Of a stretch of 36,420 nt of DNA, positions 1 through 8,448 are shown in pieces. Below the pieces are notes generated by a model, which had not been told where the DNA came from, did not search any database, and worked only from the letters and a program-made list of their open reading frames with translations. The stretch comes from Clostridia bacterium (GTDB lineage: Bacteria; Bacillota; Clostridia; Oscillospirales; Acutalibacteraceae), in the NCBI GenBank assembly GCA_017537245.1, contig JAFYLD010000019.1:1-36420 (forward strand). Direction: 5' to 3'. The translations under genes and the position numbers were made by a program. Each line of letters opens with the position of its first letter. The first letter of the stretch is position 1.

Positions 1-51
1 ATATTATATTATACATATTTATATATAAATTTTCAAGTAGATAAAAAACAC

Positions 52-80
52 TTTATTTTTCATTGTTAGAGTAGTATAAT
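52..80 (+). promoter_or_regulatory. Probable promoter of the two-HTH regulator
   Basis: A TATAAT -10 box lies at 75-80, with a weak -35 box (TTTATT, 52-57) at 17-bp spacing. The region upstream is very AT-rich. The next start codon is at 110, preceded by GGGG at 95-98 and AGGTGA at 100-105. The -10 is perfect and the -35 is poor, so regulated or activator-dependent expression is possible. Confidence 0.5.
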
Positions 81-109
81 ACAATTAATTAAAAGGGGCA
101 GGTGAGATA

Positions 110-1288
110 ATGACGTTTGAAACCGTATCGCAAGCAGCGGCAAGATTAAACGTTACCGCAAGGGCAGTTCAAAAATGGGCCAAAGAGGGAAAAATCGAAG
201 GCGCGCAAAAGGTTGGTCGTGACTGGATGATACCGGTTGAGGCAAAAATATCTAAAAAAACCAGTATGGCTACAGGTATTCAAAAACTAACCGGCGTACC
301 GTTTCCAATGTTTCAAATACCTGATATTTTAGGTGAAGCAATTGAAGAAATAAATAAAATAGAAGATGAAGACGAGCGTAATATTGCGCTTGGCGAGTAT
401 TATTATTTTAAAGGCGAACTTCAAAAGGCGTCTGAAATTGCTGAATTATATCTCAATTCGCCTAATCTTTGTTGGAGAATGTCGGCGGCGCTTTTTTATA
501 CCTTTGCAAATCTTAATGCAGAGCACATGCAAAAGGCCAAATTTTCTTCCGATATTTTGAGAAGAGAGTTAGAAAGAATTGATTTAAACGATAAAGCCAG
601 CGCCAAAGAAAATGCTCTTATTATATTCTCTACTGTATGTCTTAAAACACAATTACAAATTCCTTTTGATAACACACCGCCAATAGAAGAACACATTAAA
701 TATATGGGCGATGGTATGAAGGCAATTTCGTGCTATCTATCGGCTTATAAGGCGTATTTAGCAAAGGATTATTCTCGCTCTTTGGGTATTGCGCAAACCG
801 CGATTAGTTGCGCATCGATGAACTTTCCAATAGCGATGATATATTTAAAGATTATGTGCGCTATTGATTGCGTTAACTTAATGCAAACCGAGAAGGCGAT
901 AGAATATATTAAGAAAGCTTGGGAAATTGCTAAACTTTATGAATTGTATATGCCATTTGTAGAGCATTATAATTTGCTTCAAGGTTTGCTTGAGAATGCA
1001 ATTAAAGCGACGTATCCACAAGCGTATGATAAAATTATTTCGCTTGCGCGTATTTATAACACAGGCTGGTACGAAGTTTATAATCGCAGAAATAACGGTG
1101 TTATTTCAAGCGAACTTACACCAACAGAATTTACAATTGCCATGCTTTATTCGAGAAATTGGCGCGCCAAAGAAATTGCGGCGCACATGCACATGTCGGA
1201 TCGTACGGTTACTAACTATATCCAGGTTATATACGAAAAACTCAATATAAACGGCCGTAAGGATTTGGAAAAATATTTGCTTAAATAA
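110..1288 (+). CDS. Transcriptional regulator with N-terminal excisionase/MerR-like HTH and C-terminal LuxR-type HTH
   Basis: This 392-residue protein has two DNA-binding modules. Residues about 1-50 match the excisionase/MerR-like helix-turn-helix (AAARLNVTARAVQKWAKEG, then the GRDWMIP wing). Residues about 335-392 match a LuxR/GerE helix-turn-helix (LTPTEFTIAMLYSRNWRAKEIA, here abbreviated, followed by MSDRTVTNYI and YEKLNI). The middle (about 80-320) is helical and looks like TPR-type repeats, which often serve as sensor or interaction regions; that reading is inferred from composition. No receiver domain or membrane segment is seen. The start is the ATG at 110, with AGGTGA 4 bases upstream. 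Three palindromes lie directly downstream, before the surface-protein operon, so control of that operon or autoregulation is plausible but not shown. DNA binding is fairly certain; target and signal are unknown. Confidence 0.85.
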   Translation: MTFETVSQAAARLNVTARAVQKWAKEGKIEGAQKVGRDWMIPVEAKISKKTSMATGIQKLTGVPFPMFQIPDILGEAIEEINKIEDEDERNIALGEYYYFKGELQKASEIAELYLNSPNLCWRMSAALFYTFANLNAEHMQKAKFSSDILRRELERIDLNDKASAKENALIIFSTVCLKTQLQIPFDNTPPIEEHIKYMGDGMKAISCYLSAYKAYLAKDYSRSLGIAQTAISCASMNFPIAMIYLKIMCAIDCVNLMQTEKAIEYIKKAWEIAKLYELYMPFVEHYNLLQGLLENAIKATYPQAYDKIISLARIYNTGWYEVYNRRNNGVISSELTPTEFTIAMLYSRNWRAKEIAAHMHMSDRTVTNYIQVIYEKLNINGRKDLEKYLLK

Positions 1289-1297
1289 CAATAAATT

Positions 1298-1327
1298 CAA
1301 ACCCGTTCGTCTAAACGAACGGGTTTG
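1298..1327. terminator. Perfect 13-bp hairpin after the regulator gene (contains palindrome 1)
   Basis: Two 13-base arms (CAAACCCGTTCGT and ACGAACGGGTTTG) enclose a CTAA loop ten bases after the regulator stop. The following bases are only mildly T-rich, so termination may be weak. The centre is the first of three related palindromes, so the element may be an operator as much as a terminator. Confidence 0.5.
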
Positions 1328-1385
1328 TTGCATTCTGTTCGTTTAGACGAACAAAACGAATATACTTTTGTTCGCTTAGACGAAC
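1305..1385. repeat. Three phased 16-bp palindromes, GTTCG-N6-CGAAC
   Basis: Sites lie at 1305-1320 (GTTCGTCTAAACGAAC), 1337-1352 (GTTCGTTTAGACGAAC) and 1370-1385 (GTTCGCTTAGACGAAC). Site 2 is the exact reverse complement of site 1, and site 3 differs from site 2 by one base. Start-to-start distances are 32 and 33 bp, about three helical turns, so a protein bound to each would sit on the same DNA face. They lie between a two-HTH regulator and the Cys-rich/adhesin operon. I read them as operators; a chain of RNA hairpins is the alternative. Confidence 0.75.
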
Positions 1386-1460
1386 GAAAAACCAGTAAAA
1401 AAGGCTCTTTATTCAATTTTTTATTTAAATTTCTTCAGGTTTTGATATAAGTTTTACTGT

Positions 1461-1501
1461 AAAAAGTTTTCGCGATTTTACGCGTAAACTTTTTATTTTT
1501 T
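1461..1501 (+). terminator. Rho-independent terminator before the Cys-rich/adhesin operon
   Basis: The arms at 1461-1474 and 1481-1494 (AAAAAGTTTTCGCG and CGCGTAAACTTTTT) pair with one T-T mismatch around a 6-base loop. A T-rich tail runs to 1502. It ends transcripts from the regulator gene, or from within the palindrome region, just before the next promoter. Confidence 0.7.
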
Positions 1502-1507
1502 TGCTCA

Positions 1508-1535
1508 TTACTTTTGTTTGCTGCGATATTATAAT
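1508..1535 (+). promoter_or_regulatory. Probable promoter of the Cys-rich/adhesin operon
   Basis: A perfect TATAAT at 1530-1535 has a weak -35 (TTACTT, 1508-1513) at 16-bp spacing. It lies after the terminator and about 120 bp downstream of the last palindrome. The weak -35 would suit activator dependence. Confidence 0.5.
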
Positions 1536-1569
1536 TTGCTTGTAAAACAAACCAATAAGGAGAATACCT

Positions 1570-1857
1570 ATGGCAAAGACAATGAAACGAAGGTTTTGTT
1601 TATATGGCGATAGCGTTGAGGTTGTATTTAAGTTTGATGATACAACTAATCGATATTTTGGCGAATATCCAGATTTTGATTTATCGCCGCGAAGTACACC
1701 CTGTGGCAAGCAATGGGTTAATGCAACCAAGGATGATTGCGAGTTTGCGGATAGTAAATATAACGATTGCGGATCGTGTCAATATTATAAGTGTGAATGT
1801 GACGGCGATTTGATTGGTGTTTGTGAAAACGCACAACTAAGAAAGGATGTTAAGTAA
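1570..1857 (+). CDS. Small Cys-rich protein of unknown function, coupled to the adhesin gene
   Basis: This 95-residue protein starts at the ATG at 1570, with TAAGGAGA 7 bases upstream. I do not recognise the family. It has no signal peptide or membrane segment. The C-terminal half carries a cluster of cysteines (DDCEF, NDCGSCQYYKCECDGD, GVCEN), which looks like a zinc- or iron-sulfur-binding knuckle; that is inferred from spacing only. Its TAA is directly followed by the ATG of the 1695-residue surface protein, so the two are almost certainly co-translated from one mRNA. This suggests a link to the surface protein (regulation, folding or metal status), but nothing shows which. Base composition resembles the neighbours. 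Confidence 0.75.
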   Translation: MAKTMKRRFCLYGDSVEVVFKFDDTTNRYFGEYPDFDLSPRSTPCGKQWVNATKDDCEFADSKYNDCGSCQYYKCECDGDLIGVCENAQLRKDVK

Positions 1858-4800
1858 ATGAAAAATACTAAGAAGAGAGTAAATAAGATTTTATCAATAA
1901 TTTTGGCGTTGACTATAGTTGTGTCAACCTTTGCGGGACTTAGTCTTGTAAGCGCGGCAGGTAATCCAAATTTTAATAAGGTTGCCGACAACGCTACACT
2001 TGACGGCTGGAAAGAATTTTTTGGTACGTCAACCGCATCAACCAAAAATGCAGGTGGTGTTTGGACCGATAAATCGGTATTTGTTGATAACAACCACGAA
2101 GTTTTTCAAAATCTTACCGACGCTTACGGCAACAGTATTAAGCCTACCGTATCGGACGATAGTTTTTTGGTAGCTCTATCGGCGATAGCGTCAAATAAAT
2201 CAATCGTTGGTTATTCACACATACCAACCGACACCATACTTGTGCTTGACGTATCAAGCTCAATGGGTCCCGGTAACCAATCACACAATAACGATGCAAT
2301 TGCCGAGTTAGTTGCGGCGGCAAACTCTGCTATGACCGAACTTTTAGCTATTAACAAAAACAACCGTATCGGCGTTGTTTTGTACTGGGGAAGTACAACC
2401 ACCTTTTTGCCAATAGACCGTTACACAACTACCAATAAGGTTACTGGCACCGATACGCTAAAGTTTTTTGAAACAAATTCTTCAAGAAATCAGGTTACAA
2501 TTTCATCCGGTGTAAAAGACGGACAGGGAAAATCGGTTCAAGCAAAAACACAAAAAGTTCAGTCAGGCACATATATACAAGGTGGACTTGGTCTTGCGGC
2601 TGATATGTTTAAGGCAAAGAGTGACGCGAATGACACCATTATTAGTGGAGACGGCTTTCAAGCAGGAACCCAGCGCAAACCAGTTGTTGTTCTTATGACC
2701 GATGGCGCGCCTTCTTATGGTACTACTGCTTATGCTGACCCTGGTAATTCTACACTCGGCTTAAATGCTACTTCAAGCAATAATTTTGCATTTCTAACTC
2801 AACTTACCGCAGCAGCAGTTAAAAAAGATATAACAGGCTACTATAACGGTAGCGAAACAATGTTTTACACGTTGGGCTTTAAGATTGGTAGTGACGCTAC
2901 TGCAAGAAGCGTAGTTGATCCTAGAAATTCTACCTCTACTATTACAAATTTTTGGAATACGTATAAGGCGGCTAGTGTTGGTTCAAACGTAACTATTCGT
3001 GACGGCAACCAAACAGTAACCATTAAAAAGAGCGGCAAGGTTGACGATATTGTTTATAACGATGCTTATTACTCGGCCGATTCAAACGACGACCTTGAAG
3101 CAGCGTTTAACAAGATGATAAACGAAATTATCATTCAGTCACTCTATAGACCGACTTTGGTTGAAAACAACAATGCCAATATGGAAGGCTTTATCGAGTT
3201 TATTGATGATATAGGCGACTATATGAAGGTTCAAGAAATTGAAGGCATTATGGTTGGCGACAAGCTCTTTACAGGCGAAAAACTTTCTGAAAACTTCCGT
3301 ACGGATGGCGGCGATCTTGGAACGGTTGATAATCCTAACGATATGGGTAACGTTTTGGTTAGCGCAGTTCGTGAAAGACTTCAAATCGACAGTATTGCTG
3401 AAGCTCGCGAACTTATCACAAACGCATATACTCACGGTCAGTTAAGTTATAGCAAGCAGGGCTCAAAGGTTACTTTTTCTAACTATATTGGTTGGTATGC
3501 CGATGAAAACGGCAAGTATCTTGGCTTTTGGTGCGATAAACACACCTATAAAGACGTGCCAAACGGCGCTAAATACATAAACAAGTCTTACGGTATGTTG
3601 GGCGAAATATCTGACAAATATACCGAAAGTGATCTTATGTATACTTCAATTCAGGTTCACACCGAAATTGTTCCACAAGATAGATTTAATTCTAAGGATA
3701 CCGACAATGTAGTAGCGGGTCACGCGCAGCTCATCTTCCGCGTTCCGGCGGCTCTTATTCCTGTTGTAACCTACGACGTTGAACTTGAAGGCACAGGATA
3801 CGAAGATGCTAAAAATATTACAATGAACATCAGCGATGCCGAGCCTATCAGACTTTTGTTTGAGGTTGGACTTCGTGATGACGTTAATGAATATAACATT
3901 GAGGCGGCTCTAGGCAACAATCACAGAAACGCTAACGGCGAGTACGTGTTCTATACAAACCAGTGGAGCGTAGAACAGTTTGACACAATAATTGATCCTA
4001 ATAATAGCGAATACATAGCTCCTACCGAGTCGATTAATACCATCGCTTATTTTGAACCAAATTATGAAAACGAGCGTTATTATTATAACGAATTGACTCC
4101 AATCTACGTTAAGCAGGGTAGCAGTTACGTTAAATATTCTTCGGCTACAAAGCCTACTGCTAATGATGGAAATGAATATTATCGTCAAATAAATTCATTC
4201 GAACTTACCGGCAACGGCAATGAAGCGGTGCTTAAAAAGAGTTATGAAAGAATTTCTAACGCTGCTATTGCACGTATAGAAAAGAGCGATACAAACAACG
4301 GTTGGAACATAATAAAAGAAACCGTTCATCGTGTATATGATGAAATCCAGACTCCAAAGAATTCTAATTTAACCAATACCATCGGTTACTCATATTACCC
4401 AACGGTTGAACATATCGAAGGCACTCATTACTATGCCGACGCTATTCTTGGTAACAATGGTGTTCTTACAGTAACGCCTGCTACCGGTATTAGCATTACA
4501 AAGACGGTTGATGCATCTCTTGAAGGCAATACTGATGAATATACCTTTAACGTAAAAATCGGCGATGATGCGGCAAGATATAGCGTAATTCGTAAAGATG
4601 ACAAAGGTATGTTCGCGGACTTTGGCGAAAAGATAGAACTCGATTCAGAAGGCAACGGCACCATCAAATTAGTTCCGGGCGAAACTGTGCTTATCGTTGG
4701 TATTCCTGCTGGCGTTAGCTACACTGTAAGCGAAGATGTGCCATCAGGCGCTAATTACGAGGTATCAAAGAGCAGCGGTACTTTGGGCGTTATCGAGCAA

Positions 4801-6945
4801 TATCATTTATCAGCGGCAAAATTTGAAAACGCTATTCGTCAAAGCGGTAATCTTATAATTTCAAAACGTGTTGCTCATCCGTTTGGTACTACTCCTGATA
4901 GTATTTACAACCACGTATTTAAGTTTGACGCAACACTTAGTGCTAGTGGCGCTATCTATCCTGACGCTACGGTTAGTGCTTACTATTCAACTGCGCCTGA
5001 CGCTAAATTTGATCTTAACGTTGTAAACAATAAGATCGAGGGTATTGAGCTTAAGGGTAATCAGTCGATAATAATTAAGATTAAAGACGGTTGGACTACT
5101 AACGTCACCGAGCAAAGCAATATGCCTAGCGGATTTACACTTACCGATACTAACGTTTCGACAAACAAGACCGTAACAGTTGACACAAACGTTGAATACG
5201 TGTTCACAAACACCTATGCTCCAAAGAGTGTTAACGCAGACGTTGTTATCGATGCGTCTAAAGTGTTAAACGGCAGACCTTGGAATAACGACGAATTTAC
5301 CTTTGCGCTTTATCGTTACAACAAGAGTGCGGCGCAGTATGAGGAAATTGGTCGCGAAACAGTAAACAAGTCAGGTGACTTTGGCGCAAGTTTGACAAAC
5401 GCTATCAAGTCAGAGGTATTTACCGAGGTTGGTGAATATCACTACATGGTACGTGAACTTGTTCCAAACGAAACCAAGGGTGTTACCTACGATTCGAATT
5501 ATCGCATTTTCACAGTTGTTGTAACCGATAACGACACCGACGGCAAACTTGAAATTGCCGAGGTAGAGGCAGAAAACGCAGTATCAGTTGCGGCAAACGG
5601 CAACGCATACATAGTTGTGGCTAATGATTTTGTAAACGTTTACAAAGCAGAGGGTATTGCCGAAGTTACAATTGAAATTAACAAAATGGTTAATACTCCA
5701 AGCGGCATTACCTATAGCCCGGAAGGTTTTGAATTTGGCGTATATGATAACACAGGCAAACTAATAACCCCAATTCACGAAACCGATGCAAACGGTAAAA
5801 CACAGTTTACCTTTACTTATGACGCAACGGGTGTTGATTATCAAAACAACAAGGTTTATAACTACGTAATCAAGGAAAATAACACCGGTCTTGGCGGTAT
5901 AACCTATGCCGATGATATTCCGTTTACCGTAACTATAAAGGACAACCTTGACGGTACAATTAGCGCGACAACCAATATTGCCAATAAAAATGGTGACGTT
6001 TCGATTGTTGACGTTATAAACGTTTATAGCACAAAGGATATTTCCGTATCAATAGAGGCTACAAAAAAATTAAACGGTCGCGAACTTGTAGCCGGCGAAT
6101 TTGAGTTTGCACTTTCTGACTCTAACGGCAACGTTATAGCTAACGCAACAAACGATGCAAACGGCCGTGTAGTATTTGAAAGCTTAACGTTTGACAAGGT
6201 TGGTACGTACAATTACGTTGTATATGAAAACGAAACCGACGGCAAGGGTGTTACTGTAGATACTACTAAGTACGCAGTACAGGTTGTTGTAACCGATAAT
6301 AGTGTTGGCAATCTTATAGCAACCGTTAAAGTTAACGGCACTGTAGTTAACGGCTCTACCGCAAGTGCAATAGTGTTTGAAAATAGCTATAAGGCGGCAA
6401 AAACCGATATAGTTGTTTTGGCTCAAAAGGTGCTAGAAGGTCGCACGTTGTGTGACGGCGAATTTGAGTTTGAACTTTATTATGGCGACACTCTTATCGC
6501 AACTGCAAAGAACGACGTTGACGGAAACGTTAAGTTCGAGAATATTGTTGTTGAGGATGCGGGCGAGTACGAATTTACTGTAAAAGAGGTTAAAGGTAAC
6601 GACGAGAACGTTGCCTATGACGAAACGGTTTATACAGTAACAGTTACTGTTACCGATAATCTTGACGGTACTCTTAGCTTGGATTACGTATATGCAAACG
6701 GTGAAGAAGAGGTAGAGGAAATAGTGTTTAACAACAAATATATTGAACCTACTCCCGATCCTGAACCAATGCCAGATCCAGAGCCTACTCCAGAACCTAA
6801 ACCACAACCAGAACCTACACCTCAACCCGAATCACCAAAAACCGGTGATGGAGTTAACCTTGCAGGTTGGTTAGCGGTAATGTTCTCAAGCGGTGCAATA
6901 CTTTTTGCAACGGGCAAAAAACTTAAAAAGGTTAAAAATTCATAA
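1858..6945 (+). CDS. Giant VWA-domain surface protein with pilin-type isopeptide domains and sorting signal
   Basis: The 1695-residue product is exported and wall-anchored. Residues 1-33 are a signal peptide (KR-rich start, hydrophobic core, then SAAG). A von Willebrand factor A domain has the MIDAS motif DVSSS at 131-135 and TDG at 281-283. A Cna-B-like middle region follows (about 870-1120). Then come domains like the streptococcal pilin isopeptide linker (Spy0128 type) at about 1124-1260, 1265-1385, 1393-1510 and 1515-1628. Three of these open with K-x-L-x-G-R (Lys 1135, 1403, 1524); the last two close with FENSY or FNNKY, the expected Lys-Asn crosslink partners. A Pro-rich spacer (1630-1658), SPKTG sorting motif (1659-1663), hydrophobic helix and KKLKKVKNS tail end the protein. 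No sortase gene is in the window. Likely role: adhesion or a pilus-tip-like stalk. AAAGGA precedes the start, and a strong terminator follows. Confidence 0.9.
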   Translation: MKNTKKRVNKILSIILALTIVVSTFAGLSLVSAAGNPNFNKVADNATLDGWKEFFGTSTASTKNAGGVWTDKSVFVDNNHEVFQNLTDAYGNSIKPTVSDDSFLVALSAIASNKSIVGYSHIPTDTILVLDVSSSMGPGNQSHNNDAIAELVAAANSAMTELLAINKNNRIGVVLYWGSTTTFLPIDRYTTTNKVTGTDTLKFFETNSSRNQVTISSGVKDGQGKSVQAKTQKVQSGTYIQGGLGLAADMFKAKSDANDTIISGDGFQAGTQRKPVVVLMTDGAPSYGTTAYADPGNSTLGLNATSSNNFAFLTQLTAAAVKKDITGYYNGSETMFYTLGFKIGSDATARSVVDPRNSTSTITNFWNTYKAASVGSNVTIRDGNQTVTIKKSGKVDDIVYNDAYYSADSNDDLEAAFNKMINEIIIQSLYRPTLVENNNANMEGFIEFIDDIGDYMKVQEIEGIMVGDKLFTGEKLSENFRTDGGDLGTVDNPNDMGNVLVSAVRERLQIDSIAEARELITNAYTHGQLSYSKQGSKVTFSNYIGWYADENGKYLGFWCDKHTYKDVPNGAKYINKSYGMLGEISDKYTESDLMYTSIQVHTEIVPQDRFNSKDTDNVVAGHAQLIFRVPAALIPVVTYDVELEGTGYEDAKNITMNISDAEPIRLLFEVGLRDDVNEYNIEAALGNNHRNANGEYVFYTNQWSVEQFDTIIDPNNSEYIAPTESINTIAYFEPNYENERYYYNELTPIYVKQGSSYVKYSSATKPTANDGNEYYRQINSFELTGNGNEAVLKKSYERISNAAIARIEKSDTNNGWNIIKETVHRVYDEIQTPKNSNLTNTIGYSYYPTVEHIEGTHYYADAILGNNGVLTVTPATGISITKTVDASLEGNTDEYTFNVKIGDDAARYSVIRKDDKGMFADFGEKIELDSEGNGTIKLVPGETVLIVGIPAGVSYTVSEDVPSGANYEVSKSSGTLGVIEQYHLSAAKFENAIRQSGNLIISKRVAHPFGTTPDSIYNHVFKFDATLSASGAIYPDATVSAYYSTAPDAKFDLNVVNNKIEGIELKGNQSIIIKIKDGWTTNVTEQSNMPSGFTLTDTNVSTNKTVTVDTNVEYVFTNTYAPKSVNADVVIDASKVLNGRPWNNDEFTFALYRYNKSAAQYEEIGRETVNKSGDFGASLTNAIKSEVFTEVGEYHYMVRELVPNETKGVTYDSNYRIFTVVVTDNDTDGKLEIAEVEAENAVSVAANGNAYIVVANDFVNVYKAEGIAEVTIEINKMVNTPSGITYSPEGFEFGVYDNTGKLITPIHETDANGKTQFTFTYDATGVDYQNNKVYNYVIKENNTGLGGITYADDIPFTVTIKDNLDGTISATTNIANKNGDVSIVDVINVYSTKDISVSIEATKKLNGRELVAGEFEFALSDSNGNVIANATNDANGRVVFESLTFDKVGTYNYVVYENETDGKGVTVDTTKYAVQVVVTDNSVGNLIATVKVNGTVVNGSTASAIVFENSYKAAKTDIVVLAQKVLEGRTLCDGEFEFELYYGDTLIATAKNDVDGNVKFENIVVEDAGEYEFTVKEVKGNDENVAYDETVYTVTVTVTDNLDGTLSLDYVYANGEEEVEEIVFNNKYIEPTPDPEPMPDPEPTPEPKPQPEPTPQPESPKTGDGVNLAGWLAVMFSSGAILFATGKKLKKVKNS

Positions 6946-6950
6946 AACAA

Positions 6951-6990
6951 AAACCCCTTAGATTAAACTCTAAGGGGTTTAGTTTTTTTT
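6951..6990. terminator. Bidirectional terminator between the adhesin and ABC permease genes
   Basis: The 12-bp arms AAACCCCTTAGA (6951-6962) and TCTAAGGGGTTT (6969-6980) enclose a 6-base loop. T8 follows on the plus strand and A-rich sequence lies on the other side. It can serve both converging genes, and the stop codon of the minus-strand permease overlaps the T-run. Confidence 0.9.
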
Positions 6991-7720
6991 AATGCTTTTT
7001 CATTTGTCGAAGAAAGAGTAATACCGCAAGGGTAAGTAGTACAAACGCATAGCCTAGCACCCACCAAACGTGTGGGAATATGCCGCTAAAATTGCCCGAC
7101 AGTATAGCGCGTTGCATTTCTACCGCGTGCACAAATGGGAGCGCGTAGGCAATCTTTTTAAAAGCGCCGCCAACTAGCTCTAGGTCAAACCAAACGCCCG
7201 ACAACCATGCCGAAAGGTTGGTAAGCAATGCGCCGCAAACACCACCGACTTGCTTGTCGGTAAGTACGCTGCCGCATAGTAATCCGAGCGCGATATATAA
7301 TATCGAAACGGGGATTATAAAGATTATCGCGTATAAGATATTAACGGTAATCTCTAATCCTAAAACAATTGCCGCAATATAACAAATAACACTTTGCGCT
7401 ATAGATAGCGGTATTATTGGTAGCGTGTAGCCCAGTATAAAATCAACAGGGGAAAGCGGGGTTGTGTAAAGACGTACTAAAAAAGAGCTGTTTCGGTCTT
7501 TTGAGATTAACGTTGCCGAAAAGAGTGACATAAACGCAAGACCAAACACCGTAATGCCTGGAGCGAGTTGCTCAATTTTGAAAAGCTCTACCGGTATGTT
7601 TGCCTGTATTGCGCTAAGCAGCAGTATGAGCACTAACGGAAAACCCAGTCCAAAGGCGAGTGTCAAAGGGTCGCGCAGCATTTCTTTTGTGTTGCGAGTG
7701 GCAAAGGTTATTGTCCTCAT
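6989..7720 (-). CDS. ABC-2 type transporter permease
   Basis: This 243-residue integral membrane protein has about six hydrophobic helices, beginning near residue 20 (LTLAFGLGFPLVLILLLS). It is typical of ABC-2 permeases that pair with a separate ATPase for drug, lipid or polysaccharide export. The start overlaps the end of the ATPase gene by 4 bases (ATGA, 7717-7720), so the two are translationally coupled. The substrate cannot be told from sequence. The TetR gene at the head of the operon favours export of a toxic compound that is also the inducer; this is inference. Confidence 0.88.
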   Translation of the reverse strand: MRTITFATRNTKEMLRDPLTLAFGLGFPLVLILLLSAIQANIPVELFKIEQLAPGITVFGLAFMSLFSATLISKDRNSSFLVRLYTTPLSPVDFILGYTLPIIPLSIAQSVICYIAAIVLGLEITVNILYAIIFIIPVSILYIALGLLCGSVLTDKQVGGVCGALLTNLSAWLSGVWFDLELVGGAFKKIAYALPFVHAVEMQRAILSGNFSGIFPHVWWVLGYAFVLLTLAVLLFLRQMKKH

Positions 7721-8445
7721 TTTGCTACCCCCTTAACAATGTTTATAAACGCCTGCTCAAAGTTGTCGGTACCGGCTATCTTTTTAATGTTTTCGGCCGT
7801 GTCGCAAATAAGCAGTTTACCGTCTTTCATAATACCAATTCGGTCAGATAGCGCCTCGGCTTCTTCCATATAATGTGTGGTGAGTATAATGGTGATTTTG
7901 CCTTTAAGCGCGCGTATAATGTCCCACAAATCGCTTCGTGCTAACACGTCAAGTCCAAGGGTTGGTTCGTCTAAAAACAGTATTTTTGGCTCGCAAATAA
8001 GCGCCATAGCAATACTTAATTTTCTTTGGTATCCGCCCGATAGTTTGCCGGCCTTTTTACCGATTACGTCTTTAAGTCCCAAAAGCGCAGTAAGTTCGGC
8101 TATTTTTTGACGAGTGATTTCTTTGCCGAAACCGTAAATGCCGCACATTAACTCTAAGTTTTCTTTTACCGACAGGGCGGGAGCTACAGCGGTTTCTTGT
8201 GGGGAAATGGCAATTATATTTTTAACGGCTGGGGTGTTTGTGATAATACTGTTGCCGTTTAAAAATGCATCACCACTAGTGGGAGCAGTTAGACCGCAAA
8301 GCATTTTTATAGTGGTGGTTTTACCCGCACCGTTAACACCCAGTAGCGAAAACAACTCGCCGCTAGTAATATCAAGGCAAAGGTTATCTACCGCGACCAC
8401 GTCTTTATATTTTTTGGTTAAATTCTTAATTTCGATAGCGTTCAT
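7717..8445 (-). CDS. ABC transporter ATP-binding protein
   Basis: This 242-residue ATPase subunit has all core motifs: Walker A GVNGAGKTTTIK (about 36-47), Q-loop SPQE, signature LSGGYQRK, Walker B ILFLDEPT with D-loop GLD, and the switch histidine in LTTHYMEEAE. It resembles the CcmA/DrrA-like group that energises ABC-2 permeases, here the permease gene just downstream with a 4-base overlap. The ATG at 8445 is 3 bases after the TetR stop, so all three genes form one operon. It acts on the cytoplasmic face of the membrane as a dimer. Confidence 0.95.
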   Translation of the reverse strand: MNAIEIKNLTKKYKDVVAVDNLCLDITSGELFSLLGVNGAGKTTTIKMLCGLTAPTSGDAFLNGNSIITNTPAVKNIIAISPQETAVAPALSVKENLELMCGIYGFGKEITRQKIAELTALLGLKDVIGKKAGKLSGGYQRKLSIAMALICEPKILFLDEPTLGLDVLARSDLWDIIRALKGKITIILTTHYMEEAEALSDRIGIMKDGKLLICDTAENIKKIAGTDNFEQAFINIVKGVAK

Positions 8446-8448
8446 GCC

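Noticed and set aside
1305-1385. The palindromes as LexA/SOS boxes
   Set aside because: Firmicute LexA sites read CGAAC-N4-GTTCG; here the half-sites face the opposite way with a 6-base centre.
1305-1385. The palindromes as a small CRISPR array
   Set aside because: Units are only 16 bp with about 17-bp gaps, occur in both orientations, and no cas gene is near.
1425-1730. 101-codon open frame on the minus strand across the palindrome-adhesin spacer
   Set aside because: It overlaps the Cys-rich gene, runs through the terminator and promoter, and lacks family features.
6433-6825. 130-codon frame opposite the adhesin C-terminus, with Trp/Arg repeats
   Set aside because: The repeat is only the antisense reading of the Pro-rich wall spacer.
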